DNA from: Onishia taeanensis | GTDB taxonomy: Bacteria > Pseudomonadota > Gammaproteobacteria > Pseudomonadales > Halomonadaceae | Assembly: GCF_900100755.1 (NCBI RefSeq) | Contig: NZ_FNCI01000001.1 | Location: forward strand, 248,001-312,000 | Direction: 5' to 3' | DNA: 64,000 bases | In this document: positions 12,371 to 19,818 of the stretch, piece after piece | Position numbering within the stretch: the first letter of the stretch is position 1 | Layout: every line of letters starts with the position of its first letter | Made by a program: the position numbers and the translations under genes | Notes under the pieces: model-generated | The model's database searches: none | The model's input: only the letters and a program-made list of their open reading frames with translations | Told to the model about the DNA's origin: nothing

Positions 12371-13050
12371 GCAGCACCTCCGACGTCACTTGCCCCGACC
12401 GGGATTTCGCCCCCGGAAAGTTTCGTGTCCGCGCGATCGAGCCGCTCGATTTCGGCGAGGATCAGAGCGCCGGCTTTTACCAGGTTGCGGCGAGGGTCGC
12501 TGGGCTTCCACCAATTCTTGTCCCACGGCCAATGCTCGTGGCCTGGGCCGTAGCTAGCTTCAGCAAATTTCCTATCTAGGGATTGGCATGCCGCCATTTC
12601 GGCATAGCAGCATGCCGCTATGGCTATATCACCATCGCGGTACCCATCATCCCGCTCGCGGCTGAATCCCTCGGTGGAGAGCTGCCGCATGCGTTCCTTG
12701 TAGACGTCGATATAGGAACGGCTGGTGTTGCTGGATGGGCCGGCAAACGACGAGTCGGCGCACAGCAGTAGTTGGGCAAAAGCCGTCTTGGCGCGAACGG
12801 CGACCAGCACGATCTCCGAGTCTTCGGTATCGAACCGTGCTATTTCGGTGAAGCCCTGGAGGATATCGAACTCTAGGCCGTCCAGGTAGGCGGATGGGGT
12901 CTTCTCGAAGGCCTCGAATCCCACAGGGTCTTCGTGTGGGCAGGGCAGGTCGAGGATCTCGGTATGCACCTCGAAGCCGAACGGCTCAAGGACCTGATCA
13001 ATGCGGGTTTCCTCGAATAACGGGTGTTCGAGTAGTTGGTGGGTTTGCAT
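12367..13050 (-). CDS. Hypothetical phage protein with HDDGYRDGDIA-type C-terminal domain
   Basis: The 227-aa product has an acidic N-terminal half of unknown kind. From about residue 130 it has RERDDGYRDGDIAIAA, then WPWDKNWW and NLVKAGALILAEIERLDR near 205, a domain I recall from many phage hypothetical proteins. No enzymatic role is known to me. The start is fixed by AGGAGCAACCAC immediately upstream, part of a repeated leader. Confidence 0.75.
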   Translation of the reverse strand: MQTHQLLEHPLFEETRIDQVLEPFGFEVHTEILDLPCPHEDPVGFEAFEKTPSAYLDGLEFDILQGFTEIARFDTEDSEIVLVAVRAKTAFAQLLLCADSSFAGPSSNTSRSYIDVYKERMRQLSTEGFSRERDDGYRDGDIAIAACCYAEMAACQSLDRKFAEASYGPGHEHWPWDKNWWKPSDPRRNLVKAGALILAEIERLDRADTKLSGGEIPVGASDVGGAA

Positions 13051-13099
13051 GTGGTTGCTCCTGTGGTGAGCCCCGCCGCCGTGGTGGGCGGCGGCGGGG
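13051..13099 (-). promoter_or_regulatory. Repeated hairpin-plus-GCAACCAC leader
   Basis: Read on the minus strand: a perfect 10-bp GC hairpin (13099-13090 with 13080-13071) with loop GCCCACCAC, then CACCACAGGAGCAACCAC directly before the ATG at 13050. The same layout occurs on the plus strand at 22866-22906. It includes the ribosome-binding site. Confidence 0.55.
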
Positions 13100-13130
13100 T
13101 GAAGTGGTAAGCGTTGCTTACAGGTTGAGG

Positions 13131-13934
13131 TCAGCCTTTGCTGAAGTTGCCGAGTAGCAGGGTTGCATGCTCGAGCAGTTGGCCTTCGAGCACCTGCTTG
13201 AACTCGGTGGCCATCTCTTCCTGGATGCCCTCAAGACCGATGATGCGAAGCTTGATCTTCGGCTTGGTGTCGTCGGTGAGGATCGAGACGCGCAGCTCGA
13301 AGCTGCGCACGCTTAGCCCTTCATAGGGCAGGCAGTGGAAGCGGATAAACGCGGGCGTGGCCTGGCCGGCGCTCGCGTCCAGGGCGTCGAGGCCGCTGCG
13401 CTTGGTGTTCCAGTCGCCTTCCTCGTGGGTGCGTTCGCTTGTCGCTTTTACCTCGATGCGGCGCACGGCGTTGGCGAGCTGCTTGGCAGTCATTTCCTGG
13501 CCATTGCTGTCCTCGCCGGTGATGGCGTGGTGCCAGTCCTCGATGAAGTGGGCGAGGTCTTTCTGGCCGAAGGCGGTGCCGTGGGCCTGCAGGCAGGCAG
13601 CGTAGGGCGCGGTTTTTTCGAGCTTTAGGCGGGCGCGATGCTCGCCGTGACCGGGCTGGTCGGCGCTGCCCAGGTCGAAGTAGGCCATGGCGTCCATGTC
13701 GTCGGTGTCGACGAAGACCTGGGCCGCAGCCTGGGTGTTGATATACGCCGCGTAGTCGGTGATGGACTGGGTAACGTAGGTGCCGCGAAAGCGGCTGGGG
13801 GTGGCCTCGTACTTCTCAAGCGATTCAAGCGAGTAGCCTTGCGGGACCAGCATGGTTGGCACGTCGGTACCGGGGTGGCCGATGGCACCGGCGTGGGTGA
13901 GGGCGATGATCTTCTCGAGTGCTTGGGCTTCCAT
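13131..13934 (-). CDS. DUF2303 family (YfdQ-like) phage protein
   Basis: The 267-aa product matches DUF2303 by its start (MEAQALEKIIAL), the VPQGYSLESLEKY segment near residue 32 and the YAAYINTQ / FVDTDDMDAMAYFD region near 65-90. YfdQ-type proteins occur in many prophages in the leftward early operon; function unknown. Its partner at 13997 is usually found beside it. Confidence 0.8.
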   Translation of the reverse strand: MEAQALEKIIALTHAGAIGHPGTDVPTMLVPQGYSLESLEKYEATPSRFRGTYVTQSITDYAAYINTQAAAQVFVDTDDMDAMAYFDLGSADQPGHGEHRARLKLEKTAPYAACLQAHGTAFGQKDLAHFIEDWHHAITGEDSNGQEMTAKQLANAVRRIEVKATSERTHEEGDWNTKRSGLDALDASAGQATPAFIRFHCLPYEGLSVRSFELRVSILTDDTKPKIKLRIIGLEGIQEEMATEFKQVLEGQLLEHATLLLGNFSKG

Positions 13935-13996
13935 TTTGATTCCTTATCGCGTGTGGTTGCGGTGTTTCGTGGTGAAGGTACGTGGTGTGGGCGCGC

Positions 13997-14356
13997 TTAG
14001 GCGCCCTGGGTGGATCGTTGCTCCTGGCTGTCGAACTCGAACTTGCCCTGGTTCTCGGGGAACAGGCTCAGCTTGCCGCCACGGCCGACATATAGCGGGG
14101 TCTTGGTGGTGTTCTCCTCGCTGCGCTTGCCCTTGGCGGTGGGCTGCACATAGCTGAGCTTGTGGGCGACATCGACCTGGCGGCTGTCGGCGATCTGCTT
14201 GAGGTCCAGGGTGATGTTCACCTTGCCGGCTTTGCCGGTCTGGACGACGCCGGCGGCCACGTCGGACAGTGCGCGTCCGATCTTCTCGGCAAAGACGCCG
14301 GCGTCCATATCCGGCAGCAGGTCGGCGAACTGAGTGGTGGTGGGTTGATCACTCAT
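13997..14356 (-). CDS. Hypothetical protein paired with DUF2303
   Basis: The 119-aa product has an N-terminal helical part (ADLLPDMDAGVFAEKIGRAL) and a central beta-rich part (KVNITLDLKQIADSRQVDVAHKL shortened here to its pattern). Such proteins commonly sit upstream of DUF2303 genes. I know of no tested function. The start follows AAGGAGCAAGACC, another version of the repeated leader. Confidence 0.7.
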   Translation of the reverse strand: MSDQPTTTQFADLLPDMDAGVFAEKIGRALSDVAAGVVQTGKAGKVNITLDLKQIADSRQVDVAHKLSYVQPTAKGKRSEENTTKTPLYVGRGGKLSLFPENQGKFEFDSQEQRSTQGA

Positions 14357-14408
14357 GGTCTTGCTCCTTGTGGTTGCATCGTGGTGTTGGCCGGTAGTTC
14401 CGGCCGGG

Positions 14409-14795
14409 TCAGCCAGACGAGGCGTCTGGATAGTGAGTGGTCGGTACCGCCGCGATCAGGCGGCGGCGAAGCTGGATGTCGCTATTCGAGGTGGTAATCA
14501 TCACGTCTCGCTGGGCGGCGGCTTCGCGGGCCTGGTGCTCAATGAAAGCGGCAAGCTGATAGATGCATACATATCCCTGGCCTTTGGCGCTGTCGTCGAG
14601 CCGCACCACTGGCAGCGGGATCACTCCCTCGCGTAAGCCGCGCCGGAAACGCTCGCTCGAGCGGTTGCGGAAGTAGGCTTTTCGCACGGCCTCGAGCTCT
14701 ATCAGCACGTCGCCAAACTGCTGATAGAGCAGGGCGACGGTGCTGGTGTCCGGCGCCTCGTCGCCCCATGCAGGCATTGGCGCTGCCTCAGGCAT
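14409..14795 (-). CDS. PrtN-like (pyocin activator) regulator
   Basis: The 128-aa product matches the PrtN family over about residues 20-95: LLYQQFGDVLIELEAVRKAY, then RKxxxGxIPLPVVRL and YQLAAFIEHQ. In Pseudomonas aeruginosa PrtN activates pyocin genes after DNA damage; in prophages relatives are thought to be transcriptional regulators. Here it lies in the leftward early operon, overlapping the KilAC gene by 8 bases. Confidence 0.75.
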   Translation of the reverse strand: MPEAAPMPAWGDEAPDTSTVALLYQQFGDVLIELEAVRKAYFRNRSSERFRRGLREGVIPLPVVRLDDSAKGQGYVCIYQLAAFIEHQAREAAAQRDVMITTSNSDIQLRRRLIAAVPTTHYPDASSG

Positions 14796-15090
14796 GGCGG
14801 GCTACCTCGTCGTTTGCCGCCTCGCGGTGGGTGACGATCTCTTTCTTGAGCACGTTGGCCAGCCACAGCAAGCCCCGGTCGGTGACTAATGTCTTGCCGT
14901 AGGGCTGTTCCTCGCCGAGTCCGGGGTGCTTGAAGGCCTTGAGCTGTACGTGAAAGCGCCCGGCCGTGACGTGGTGCCGAAGCGGCAAGTTGTTGGCGTC
15001 GAAGATGCCTTGCTCGCGTAGCTCGGCGCACAGGGTCGTGCGGCCGGTGCCGAGCAGGGTGGCGGCTTGTTGCAGGCTGTAGCGGTTCAT
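14788..15090 (-). CDS. KilAC-domain antirepressor-like protein
   Basis: The 100-aa product is essentially one KilAC domain: YSLQQAATLLGTGRTTLCAE, then LREQGIFDANNLPLRH and KTLVTDRGLLWLANVL near the end. The domain occurs at the C-terminus of phage antirepressors; here it stands alone without a Bro-N or AntA domain. It probably binds DNA. Its ATG overlaps the TGA of nothing upstream but abuts the 15087 gene by 4 bases. Confidence 0.75.
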   Translation of the reverse strand: MNRYSLQQAATLLGTGRTTLCAELREQGIFDANNLPLRHHVTAGRFHVQLKAFKHPGLGEEQPYGKTLVTDRGLLWLANVLKKEIVTHREAANDEVARHA

Positions 15091-15413
15091 GAAGCCTCCT
15101 GTTGCAGGTCGTCGATCAGGCTCACCAGCGCCTGGAATACCTCGGCGAGGCGCGCGGCGGTGGCGTTGATTCGCTGCTCGCTCTGGGCATCGATCATGTG
15201 TAGGTGATAGCCGGTGGTGGTCAGCTCCACATAGCCGCTGGCCAGGGGCGTATCACTTGCGGGCGACACGATGCGCAGCGGGTGATAGGTGCCGTGGCGC
15301 AGCGGCTCGAGCAGCTGGGCCACTGTTGTGTGGGCGTGGCCGTGCACCGGCAGTTGGCGGGCTGGCCCCTCGCGGCTGAATAGCGAATCGGGATAGGCGA
15401 TGGCGGCAGTCAT
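15087..15413 (-). CDS. Hypothetical phage protein
   Basis: The 108-aa product has no family I recognise. The middle (YVELTTTGYHLHMIDAQSEQR) looks like a compact alpha/beta fold and the end is helical. ATGA overlaps on both sides place it firmly in the leftward operon. Confidence 0.7.
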   Translation of the reverse strand: MTAAIAYPDSLFSREGPARQLPVHGHAHTTVAQLLEPLRHGTYHPLRIVSPASDTPLASGYVELTTTGYHLHMIDAQSEQRINATAARLAEVFQALVSLIDDLQQEAS

Positions 15414-15745
15414 GCAGCACCTCCTGCGGGAGGTAGTAGCCCCTCGAGGTGCTCGGCGGCGGCGGTGAGTTGCCGCAGGCTGTCAGGCTGAGCGTTTTTA
15501 GATGGCGGTAGATAGATCTCGCCGCTGCGCCAAGTCGAGGTGTAGTCGCCGCGCTCGACCGACTCGCGGGAATACAGGCTGATGCTGACCGTATGCACGT
15601 GCCCTGAGTACATGCTCATGGCATAGAACTCGGTGCGCTGACTGACGTCGATGCACAGGTCTTGGATACGGGCAATTAAGCAGCGATGGGCTGAGGTGAG
15701 ACGCTGATGTTTAGGCTGGGCGGATGGCAGGAGGATAACGCTCAT
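15410..15745 (-). CDS. Hypothetical phage protein
   Basis: The 111-aa product is unrecognised. The centre (FYAMSMYSGHVHTVSISLY) is beta-rich and the C-terminus is helical and leucine-rich. The stop and start overlap neighbouring genes by four bases. Confidence 0.7.
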   Translation of the reverse strand: MSVILLPSAQPKHQRLTSAHRCLIARIQDLCIDVSQRTEFYAMSMYSGHVHTVSISLYSRESVERGDYTSTWRSGEIYLPPSKNAQPDSLRQLTAAAEHLEGLLPPAGGAA

Positions 15746-15954
15746 GCCGACACCTCCTGCCCGGCATTCTGCTGGGCATAGAGGTGATGGGCTTCGCGCT
15801 CAGTGATCAGGCGAATCCCGCAAGCAGGCCGCTCACGGTGGGCTAGTCGGCCGGTAACGCGCTCGATAGCACGCACGGCGATGACGCTGGTGGCGGCGGC
15901 CGGGTGCAGATACACCCGCGCCGGCCGGGGTGATGCAGTGGTGTGTGGTTGCAT
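15742..15954 (-). CDS. Hypothetical small phage protein, first gene of the leftward operon
   Basis: The 70-aa product starts at the ATG at 15954, which has CGGAG ten bases upstream; an in-frame ATG at 16017 would begin inside the operator region and is rejected. Residues 15-60 contain VIAVRAIERV and IRLITEREAHHLY. No family recognised. It lies about 40 bases from the palindromic operator at 15996, as expected for the first gene under an OL-type operator. Confidence 0.65.
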   Translation of the reverse strand: MQPHTTASPRPARVYLHPAAATSVIAVRAIERVTGRLAHRERPACGIRLITEREAHHLYAQQNAGQEVSA

Positions 15955-15995
15955 TGTCCATACTCCGTGGTGGGCGGGTATGGCAATGATCTTTG

Positions 15996-16044
15996 AACAC
16001 CTATAGGTGTTTGTCAACCTCTCAGGTGAAAACCTTTAGGTGTT
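15996..16044. promoter_or_regulatory. OL-like repressor operator cluster
   Basis: AACACCTATAGGTGTT (15996-16011) is a perfect 16-bp palindrome. AAAACCTTTAGGTGTT (16029-16044) matches it at 14 of 16 positions. A third pair of AGGT/ACCT half-sites with different spacing (ACCTCTCAGGT, 16017-16027) lies between them. The same half-sites recur at 17385-17438 on the other side of cI, so these are very likely CI/Cro binding sites controlling the leftward operon. Confidence 0.75.
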
Positions 16045-16045
16045 A

Positions 16046-16660
16046 TTAAAGTGCGAATCTCATGAAATGGTCTTCATTCACGATCGCAATGTTATGGCCT
16101 TGGTCGCGCAACTCGACGGCCCGCTGAATCTTTCGGCCGTAGCTGCTGTATAGCCAGTGCTCGTTTGCGATAGTGCCGATCACGAGGTAATTGACCTTCT
16201 TTGACGGTCCTCCTTTGCTGAATCCACCGAGGTCGGCAACTAGCTGCTGACACTCTTTTCGAGGGCCGTAGGCCATCACGCCCGTGAAAACGAAACCACG
16301 ATCAGCGATTGAGATATCAGGTAAAGGGTTGTCCAAAGGTAGATCAGACGGGCGTTTGTAGTGGTGAATTTTCCCATCTTCGCCCGTCAGGGCCTGGAGC
16401 ATCTGCAGTAGTTCGGCGGACTCATCTTGATCTAGCACGCCATCTTCCATCATGTCGCCAATGCGGCTGACCATCATTTTGAAAATAGGATCTTCACCCA
16501 TGCTGCTGGCTTGCTCGATCCAGCGCAGTAAAAACTCAGCCTCGGCCTGTACGATCTGCCCGTCAGCAATGAGGCCTCGAGAGATGCCGATCAGTTCATC
16601 CATGTTCCGGTCGTTGACACGGGCTTGGCTAAAACGGCGTAGATGTGCGAACTCATCCAT
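16046..16660 (-). CDS. BRCT-domain protein in the rex position
   Basis: The 204-aa product has a helical N-terminal half (about 15-95) with two DGxxxxxE/DGVLDQDE-like acidic motifs resembling TerB-type helical repeats, and a C-terminal BRCT domain (about 115-204: GFVFTGVMAYGPRKECQQLV, then KVNYLVIG and AIVNEDHFM). BRCT domains bind phosphopeptides or DNA ends. It lies just downstream of cI on the same strand, between the two operator clusters, so it may be expressed with the repressor in the lysogen, like lambda rexAB. Function unknown. Confidence 0.8.
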   Translation of the reverse strand: MDEFAHLRRFSQARVNDRNMDELIGISRGLIADGQIVQAEAEFLLRWIEQASSMGEDPIFKMMVSRIGDMMEDGVLDQDESAELLQMLQALTGEDGKIHHYKRPSDLPLDNPLPDISIADRGFVFTGVMAYGPRKECQQLVADLGGFSKGGPSKKVNYLVIGTIANEHWLYSSYGRKIQRAVELRDQGHNIAIVNEDHFMRFAL

Positions 16661-16684
16661 GATTTTCTCCGTCGTTGTCTTACC

Positions 16685-17365
16685 TCAAAGAATCTTCACC
16701 TGATAACGGGCCTTACCCACAACCTGCCAGTCCCCGTTGAGTCGCGTATATCGTGGGGTCCAGTCTCTGTTAATCGCGCACAAGTAATATTCGCCTTCCT
16801 CATACACGATCTTTTTGAAGGTGCCAGCTGGCAGTCCGGTTGCAGTGTTGGTGCATCGGGCAAAGACGTAGTCGCCACTGACCCAGTCAATCTCTGGGTC
16901 AATGACAATGCGGTCACCCGAGTGGAACTCGGGTTCCATGCTTACCCCTTCTAGTCTCAGCACGAAGGCTCTTGCGCTGCAAGGGCCGGGGGCTGGGACG
17001 AATTCTTCGATTTCGGCGTCTGCAATGTTGTCGATGAGCTTCCCTGCTGTCGTCATTCCCACGACTGGCAACAGGTGCTGAATGTCGCCGAGTACGGAGG
17101 CGTTCTCTTGTTCCGGTGGATGGTCGAAAGGGGCCCTGTTATCGCTTAGGTGGCGAGGATCGTCTAGGTAATGGGGGGGGAGCTTTAGGCTCGCTTCGAT
17201 ATGGCGGGCCATGCGCTCACCGATGTTTTTAGAAGGGTTGGCACCGGCGAAACTGCTGACCTGGCTCTCGCTGCGGTCGATGGCATTCGCCAGACCTCTG
17301 AGATTGAGGTGCCGGTCTGCCATGGTGGCTTGCAGGATGCGGTAGCGCGTCGAGTGGATATCCAT
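16685..17365 (-). CDS. CI-like repressor with S24 autoprotease domain
   Basis: The 226-aa product has an N-terminal helix-turn-helix (about 10-60, LNLRGLANAIDRSESQVSSF) and a C-terminal S24 LexA-like domain. Ser142 in EGVSMEP and a Lys at 184/185 in TFKKIVY fit the catalytic dyad; Ala107-Gly108 in MTTAGK is the likely self-cleavage site. It should hold the prophage silent and be inactivated through RecA after DNA damage. It is divergent from the cro-like gene with an operator cluster between. Confidence 0.93.
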   Translation of the reverse strand: MDIHSTRYRILQATMADRHLNLRGLANAIDRSESQVSSFAGANPSKNIGERMARHIEASLKLPPHYLDDPRHLSDNRAPFDHPPEQENASVLGDIQHLLPVVGMTTAGKLIDNIADAEIEEFVPAPGPCSARAFVLRLEGVSMEPEFHSGDRIVIDPEIDWVSGDYVFARCTNTATGLPAGTFKKIVYEEGEYYLCAINRDWTPRYTRLNGDWQVVGKARYQVKIL

Positions 17366-17384
17366 ATCCCGATTATCTGTGCCT

Positions 17385-17438
17385 TAACCTCTCAGGTGAA
17401 TCACCTGATAGGTGTTGCAAATAACACCTGCGGGTGTA
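17385..17438. promoter_or_regulatory. OR-like operator cluster between cI and cro
   Basis: Three inverted repeats built from ACCT/AGGT half-sites stand in a row: ACCTCTCAGGT (17387-17397), CACCTGATAGGTG (17402-17414) and ACACCTGCGGGTGT (17424-17437). The same CTCTCAGGTGAA string occurs in the 15996-16044 cluster. This is the expected site for CI/Cro competition over the divergent promoters. Confidence 0.75.
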
Positions 17439-17471
17439 ATCTGTGGGGTGAAACAGCATAGAGAGATCGCC

Positions 17472-17711
17472 ATGATGAAACTGCGCGACTACCTGAAGTC
17501 ATTGAGCGATAGCCAGATCGAGGGATACGCGGATCGTGTTGGCACTTCCTCTAAGTATCTCAGAAGCCATGTGATGGGAGCATCCCGCGGAGCGAGCCTG
17601 AAGTTCATGCGTGCGTTGGCTAATGAGAGCGGAGGGAAAGTACAGTTGCTCGAAGTGCTCGAGCACTACGGCGTGCCACCTGAAGAACTAGGAAAGGGGC
17701 AGGCCGCCTGA
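17472..17711 (+). CDS. Cro-like helix-turn-helix protein
   Basis: The 79-aa product starts at ATG 17472 after GAGAGA; an upstream in-frame start at 17412 falls inside the operators. The pattern YADRVGTSSKYLRSHV around residues 19-34 fits a helix-turn-helix of the Cro/YdaS kind. It is the first rightward gene after the operator cluster, so it should act as the lytic-side counterpart of CI. The sequence is not close enough for me to name a subfamily. Confidence 0.75.
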   Translation: MMKLRDYLKSLSDSQIEGYADRVGTSSKYLRSHVMGASRGASLKFMRALANESGGKVQLLEVLEHYGVPPEELGKGQAA

Positions 17712-17738
17712 CGCGCTAACGTCGGCGGCCTGCAGGGT

Positions 17739-17825
17739 GCCGGGGTCTGCCCACCACAGACTGAGCCCCGGCGGTGTCGAGGAGTTACGCCCACCACAGG
17801 CCTCCTCGACGTGTGACGCAACCAC
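17739..17825 (+). promoter_or_regulatory. Two hairpins with CCCACCACAG loops and a GCAACCAC box
   Basis: GCCGGGG/CCCCGGC (17739-17745 with 17766-17772) and GTCGAGGAG/CTCCTCGAC (17776-17784 with 17802-17810) each enclose the same ten bases CCCACCACAG. GCAACCAC follows at 17818-17825, then ATG. The elements match the leaders at 13051 and 22866. The only ORF from that ATG has four codons, so here the leader precedes the gene at 17895 by about 70 bases. Confidence 0.5.
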
Positions 17826-17894
17826 ATGCGGTCACGTTGATGATCTTAACTGATCCATCGGCGCGACGCATGGCAACGTTGGGAGCTTAATGCC

Positions 17895-18416
17895 ATGTCG
17901 AAACGCTGGCCCACCTCTCTTGAGCGCGCGCAGCGGGAAGTTCTTCCCCTGCATCTGGCGCTCTACCACGCTGCACGGGAGTATCCCGGCGGTACCAAGG
18001 CCGTCGCGGCTGTGCACGGCATCAATGCGACGACCCTTCAACACAAGCTGAGCCCCACCCACGAGCACCATCGCGCCAACATCGACGACCTGGAGGCGGT
18101 GCTTGCCGCCACACGCGATCCCCGCATTCTCGACAGCCTCGGCGAAATCGCCGGTGGCTGCTTGTGGGTGTGTCCTGTCGACCGCCGCCATGCAAGCCGC
18201 GACGATGATCAGCGCGATGTGCTGGAAACATTGGCCAGCCTGCATGAACGCCTGGGCGAGATGATCACCAGCGTACGGACCAGCATCGAGGATGGCGTCG
18301 TCGACGAGCGTGAGCAGGCCGAGTTGCGCCTGCGCGCTCGCCGGCTGATGGAGACGGTGCTGGTCCTCGAGCATTCCGCGTGCCACGTCGGGGAAGGGGA
18401 GGCGTGCCATGGATAA
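17895..18416 (+). CDS. Phage regulatory CII-family protein
   Basis: The 173-aa product has LHLALYHAAREYPGGTKAVAAVHGINATTLQHKLSP at about 18-53 (quoted as pattern: YPGGTKAVAA, INATTLQHKLSP), then HHRANIDDLEAVLAATRD, typical of the phage regulatory CII family (CP76/YmfL-like). It should be a DNA-binding regulator acting early. The C-terminal half is helical. It overlaps the zinc-finger gene by 8 bases. Confidence 0.75.
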   Translation: MSKRWPTSLERAQREVLPLHLALYHAAREYPGGTKAVAAVHGINATTLQHKLSPTHEHHRANIDDLEAVLAATRDPRILDSLGEIAGGCLWVCPVDRRHASRDDDQRDVLETLASLHERLGEMITSVRTSIEDGVVDEREQAELRLRARRLMETVLVLEHSACHVGEGEACHG

Positions 18417-18624
18417 GGCGGATATAGCGCAGGATTACATCGACTGGCGGATGGAGCAGGCGCTGGCCGCTCGCCAGAGGGCGGCGGATATCAATACTCA
18501 GTCGGTTGGTGAGTGTCAGGAGTGCGTAGACTGCGGTGGCGAGATCCCCGCCGCCCGGCGCGAACGCCTGCCGGGCGTGCGCACCTGCGTGCCGTGTCAG
18601 ACGGCAAGGGAGGCGCGGCGATGA
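18409..18624 (+). CDS. TraR/DksA-type zinc-finger protein
   Basis: The 71-aa product has the four-cysteine finger CVDCGGEIPAARR...C-VPC at about 40-64, the mark of TraR/DksA C4 proteins. Relatives of this short type bind in the RNA polymerase secondary channel and alter promoter choice without ppGpp. Such genes are common in early phage operons. It ends 2 bp before a convergent gene. Confidence 0.88.
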   Translation: MDKADIAQDYIDWRMEQALAARQRAADINTQSVGECQECVDCGGEIPAARRERLPGVRTCVPCQTAREARR

Positions 18625-18626
18625 TG

Positions 18627-19148
18627 TTAGCTCAACATTTGCAGCAAGCTCTGCCAGGCGCCAGGCGCGCTGGACAGGCCCTCATCAATGAGTCTGGTGG
18701 AAAGCCGCTTGAGACCCTCTTCTGGCATTCTCTTGAGGGCATCCAGCAGCCTTCTCTTCTCCGACGGCGGTGTGTCGCTATCCGCGATCTTTGCGGCAAC
18801 CAGGTCTCTTATGGTGTCGGCATGCAAGCGAACAGTGACGGTGCCGAGGATCGCCGAGAGACCACCATCGTCCTCGAGGAAGTCTATGCCGGCTGCTGTG
18901 ATGGTTCCTTGGACTCTAGGTCCAAAAGGTTCATCTGGTGGCTCATCGTCCATAAGATCAACAATAGATGTGAACAACAGCCCATCTTTTATGAGCCCAA
19001 GCTCGTTCAAATATGCCAAGTTAAATTTAAGGCTCCTTTGGTCTGCGTTGAAGCCTATGTGGTCATGTCGAACCGAAAGTTGATCGGGAAACTCATCTCG
19101 CATGAGCTTCAACAGGTGTCGTTGCAGGTCTCGGTTGAGCAGGTTCAT
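18627..19148 (-). CDS. Hypothetical protein, reverse insert in the early region
   Basis: The 173-aa product has an N-terminal winged-helix-like part (LKLMRDEFPDQLSV, LAYLNELGLI) and a middle motif ITAAGIDFLEDDGGLSAILG near 85-105 that I recall from hypothetical proteins in many proteobacteria. Function unknown. With the gene at 19161 it forms a two-gene block on the minus strand inside rightward early genes, and may therefore be expressed in the lysogen. Confidence 0.7.
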   Translation of the reverse strand: MNLLNRDLQRHLLKLMRDEFPDQLSVRHDHIGFNADQRSLKFNLAYLNELGLIKDGLLFTSIVDLMDDEPPDEPFGPRVQGTITAAGIDFLEDDGGLSAILGTVTVRLHADTIRDLVAAKIADSDTPPSEKRRLLDALKRMPEEGLKRLSTRLIDEGLSSAPGAWQSLLQMLS

Positions 19149-19160
19149 GGGGCAGCTACC

Positions 19161-19484
19161 TTATCTCTCGATTTTCAGGCTCATGAGCACCGCCAGGCGC
19201 TCGAAGTAGGCCTGTGCCTCCGCTTTGCCACGTTCCGGATTACTACCATCGCCATAGAGAAAAATGGCATCCAGGTCGTCGCGGCCGCGATGGTCGAGCT
19301 TGCTGGCAACCTTGGGTGTCAGGTTTTTGATGCTAACGCTGACTGGGTAGTCCTCGTAATGGACGAACTGGCCGGTCATAAAGCCAATGGGCTCGTAGTT
19401 GCGGTTGGTGATGACGTACCCCCCGTCTTCCTGGCGCTTGAGGCAGTAGGGAAGATGGGTCTGTCGAAGAGTGTCGGCCAGCAT
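19161..19484 (-). CDS. Hypothetical protein, reverse insert in the early region
   Basis: The 107-aa product starts at 19484 after GGGAG; a longer in-frame ORF to 19718 overlaps the opposite gene and has shadow-like composition. Segments YVITNRNYEPIGF and VASKLDHRGRDDLDAIFLYGD are visible. I do not know the family. It lies 12 bp upstream of the 18627 gene and likely shares its transcript. Confidence 0.65.
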   Translation of the reverse strand: MLADTLRQTHLPYCLKRQEDGGYVITNRNYEPIGFMTGQFVHYEDYPVSVSIKNLTPKVASKLDHRGRDDLDAIFLYGDGSNPERGKAEAQAYFERLAVLMSLKIER

Positions 19485-19518
19485 GCTGGTCTCCCGTTCT
19501 ATGTGAGAGGTGAAGGCA

Positions 19519-19779
19519 ATGAGCGTAGTGATTGTGTATGGCGAGCAGGGTTCCGGCAAATCGCCGTTGACCGAGTCGCTGACCCGATTGTATCGGTTGG
19601 CGAATGTGGTGGACGAATGGGACGGGAAGTCGCCTTCGGTGACGGATATGGGAAATCTACCCGGTGGGTGCTTGGTACTGACCAACGCCGAGGTTGCTGT
19701 GTGCCAGGAACACAGCACGATTTATCTGCACGTCGAACAGGCAAAGGCGCTAGTGGCCAAAGTTCGGTCGGCGGCGTAA
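19519..19779 (+). CDS. Very small P-loop protein
   Basis: The 86-aa product opens VVIVYGEQGSGKSPLTESL, a clear Walker A (GEQGSGKS, residues 8-15), and then LVLTNAEVA near 55 as a possible second strand. It is much shorter than normal nucleoside kinases or ATPases. A purine-rich GAGAGGTGAAGG precedes the ATG. It lies just before the replication genes; role unknown. Confidence 0.7.
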   Translation: MSVVIVYGEQGSGKSPLTESLTRLYRLANVVDEWDGKSPSVTDMGNLPGGCLVLTNAEVAVCQEHSTIYLHVEQAKALVAKVRSAA

Positions 19780-19818
19780 CGCTGGCGGAATGCTCAATGA
19801 TGGGGCCGGAGGTGCGAG

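Noticed and set aside
19499-19744. Minus-strand ORFs opposite the small P-loop gene
   Set aside because: They lack motifs and a ribosome-binding site, while the plus-strand gene has both.
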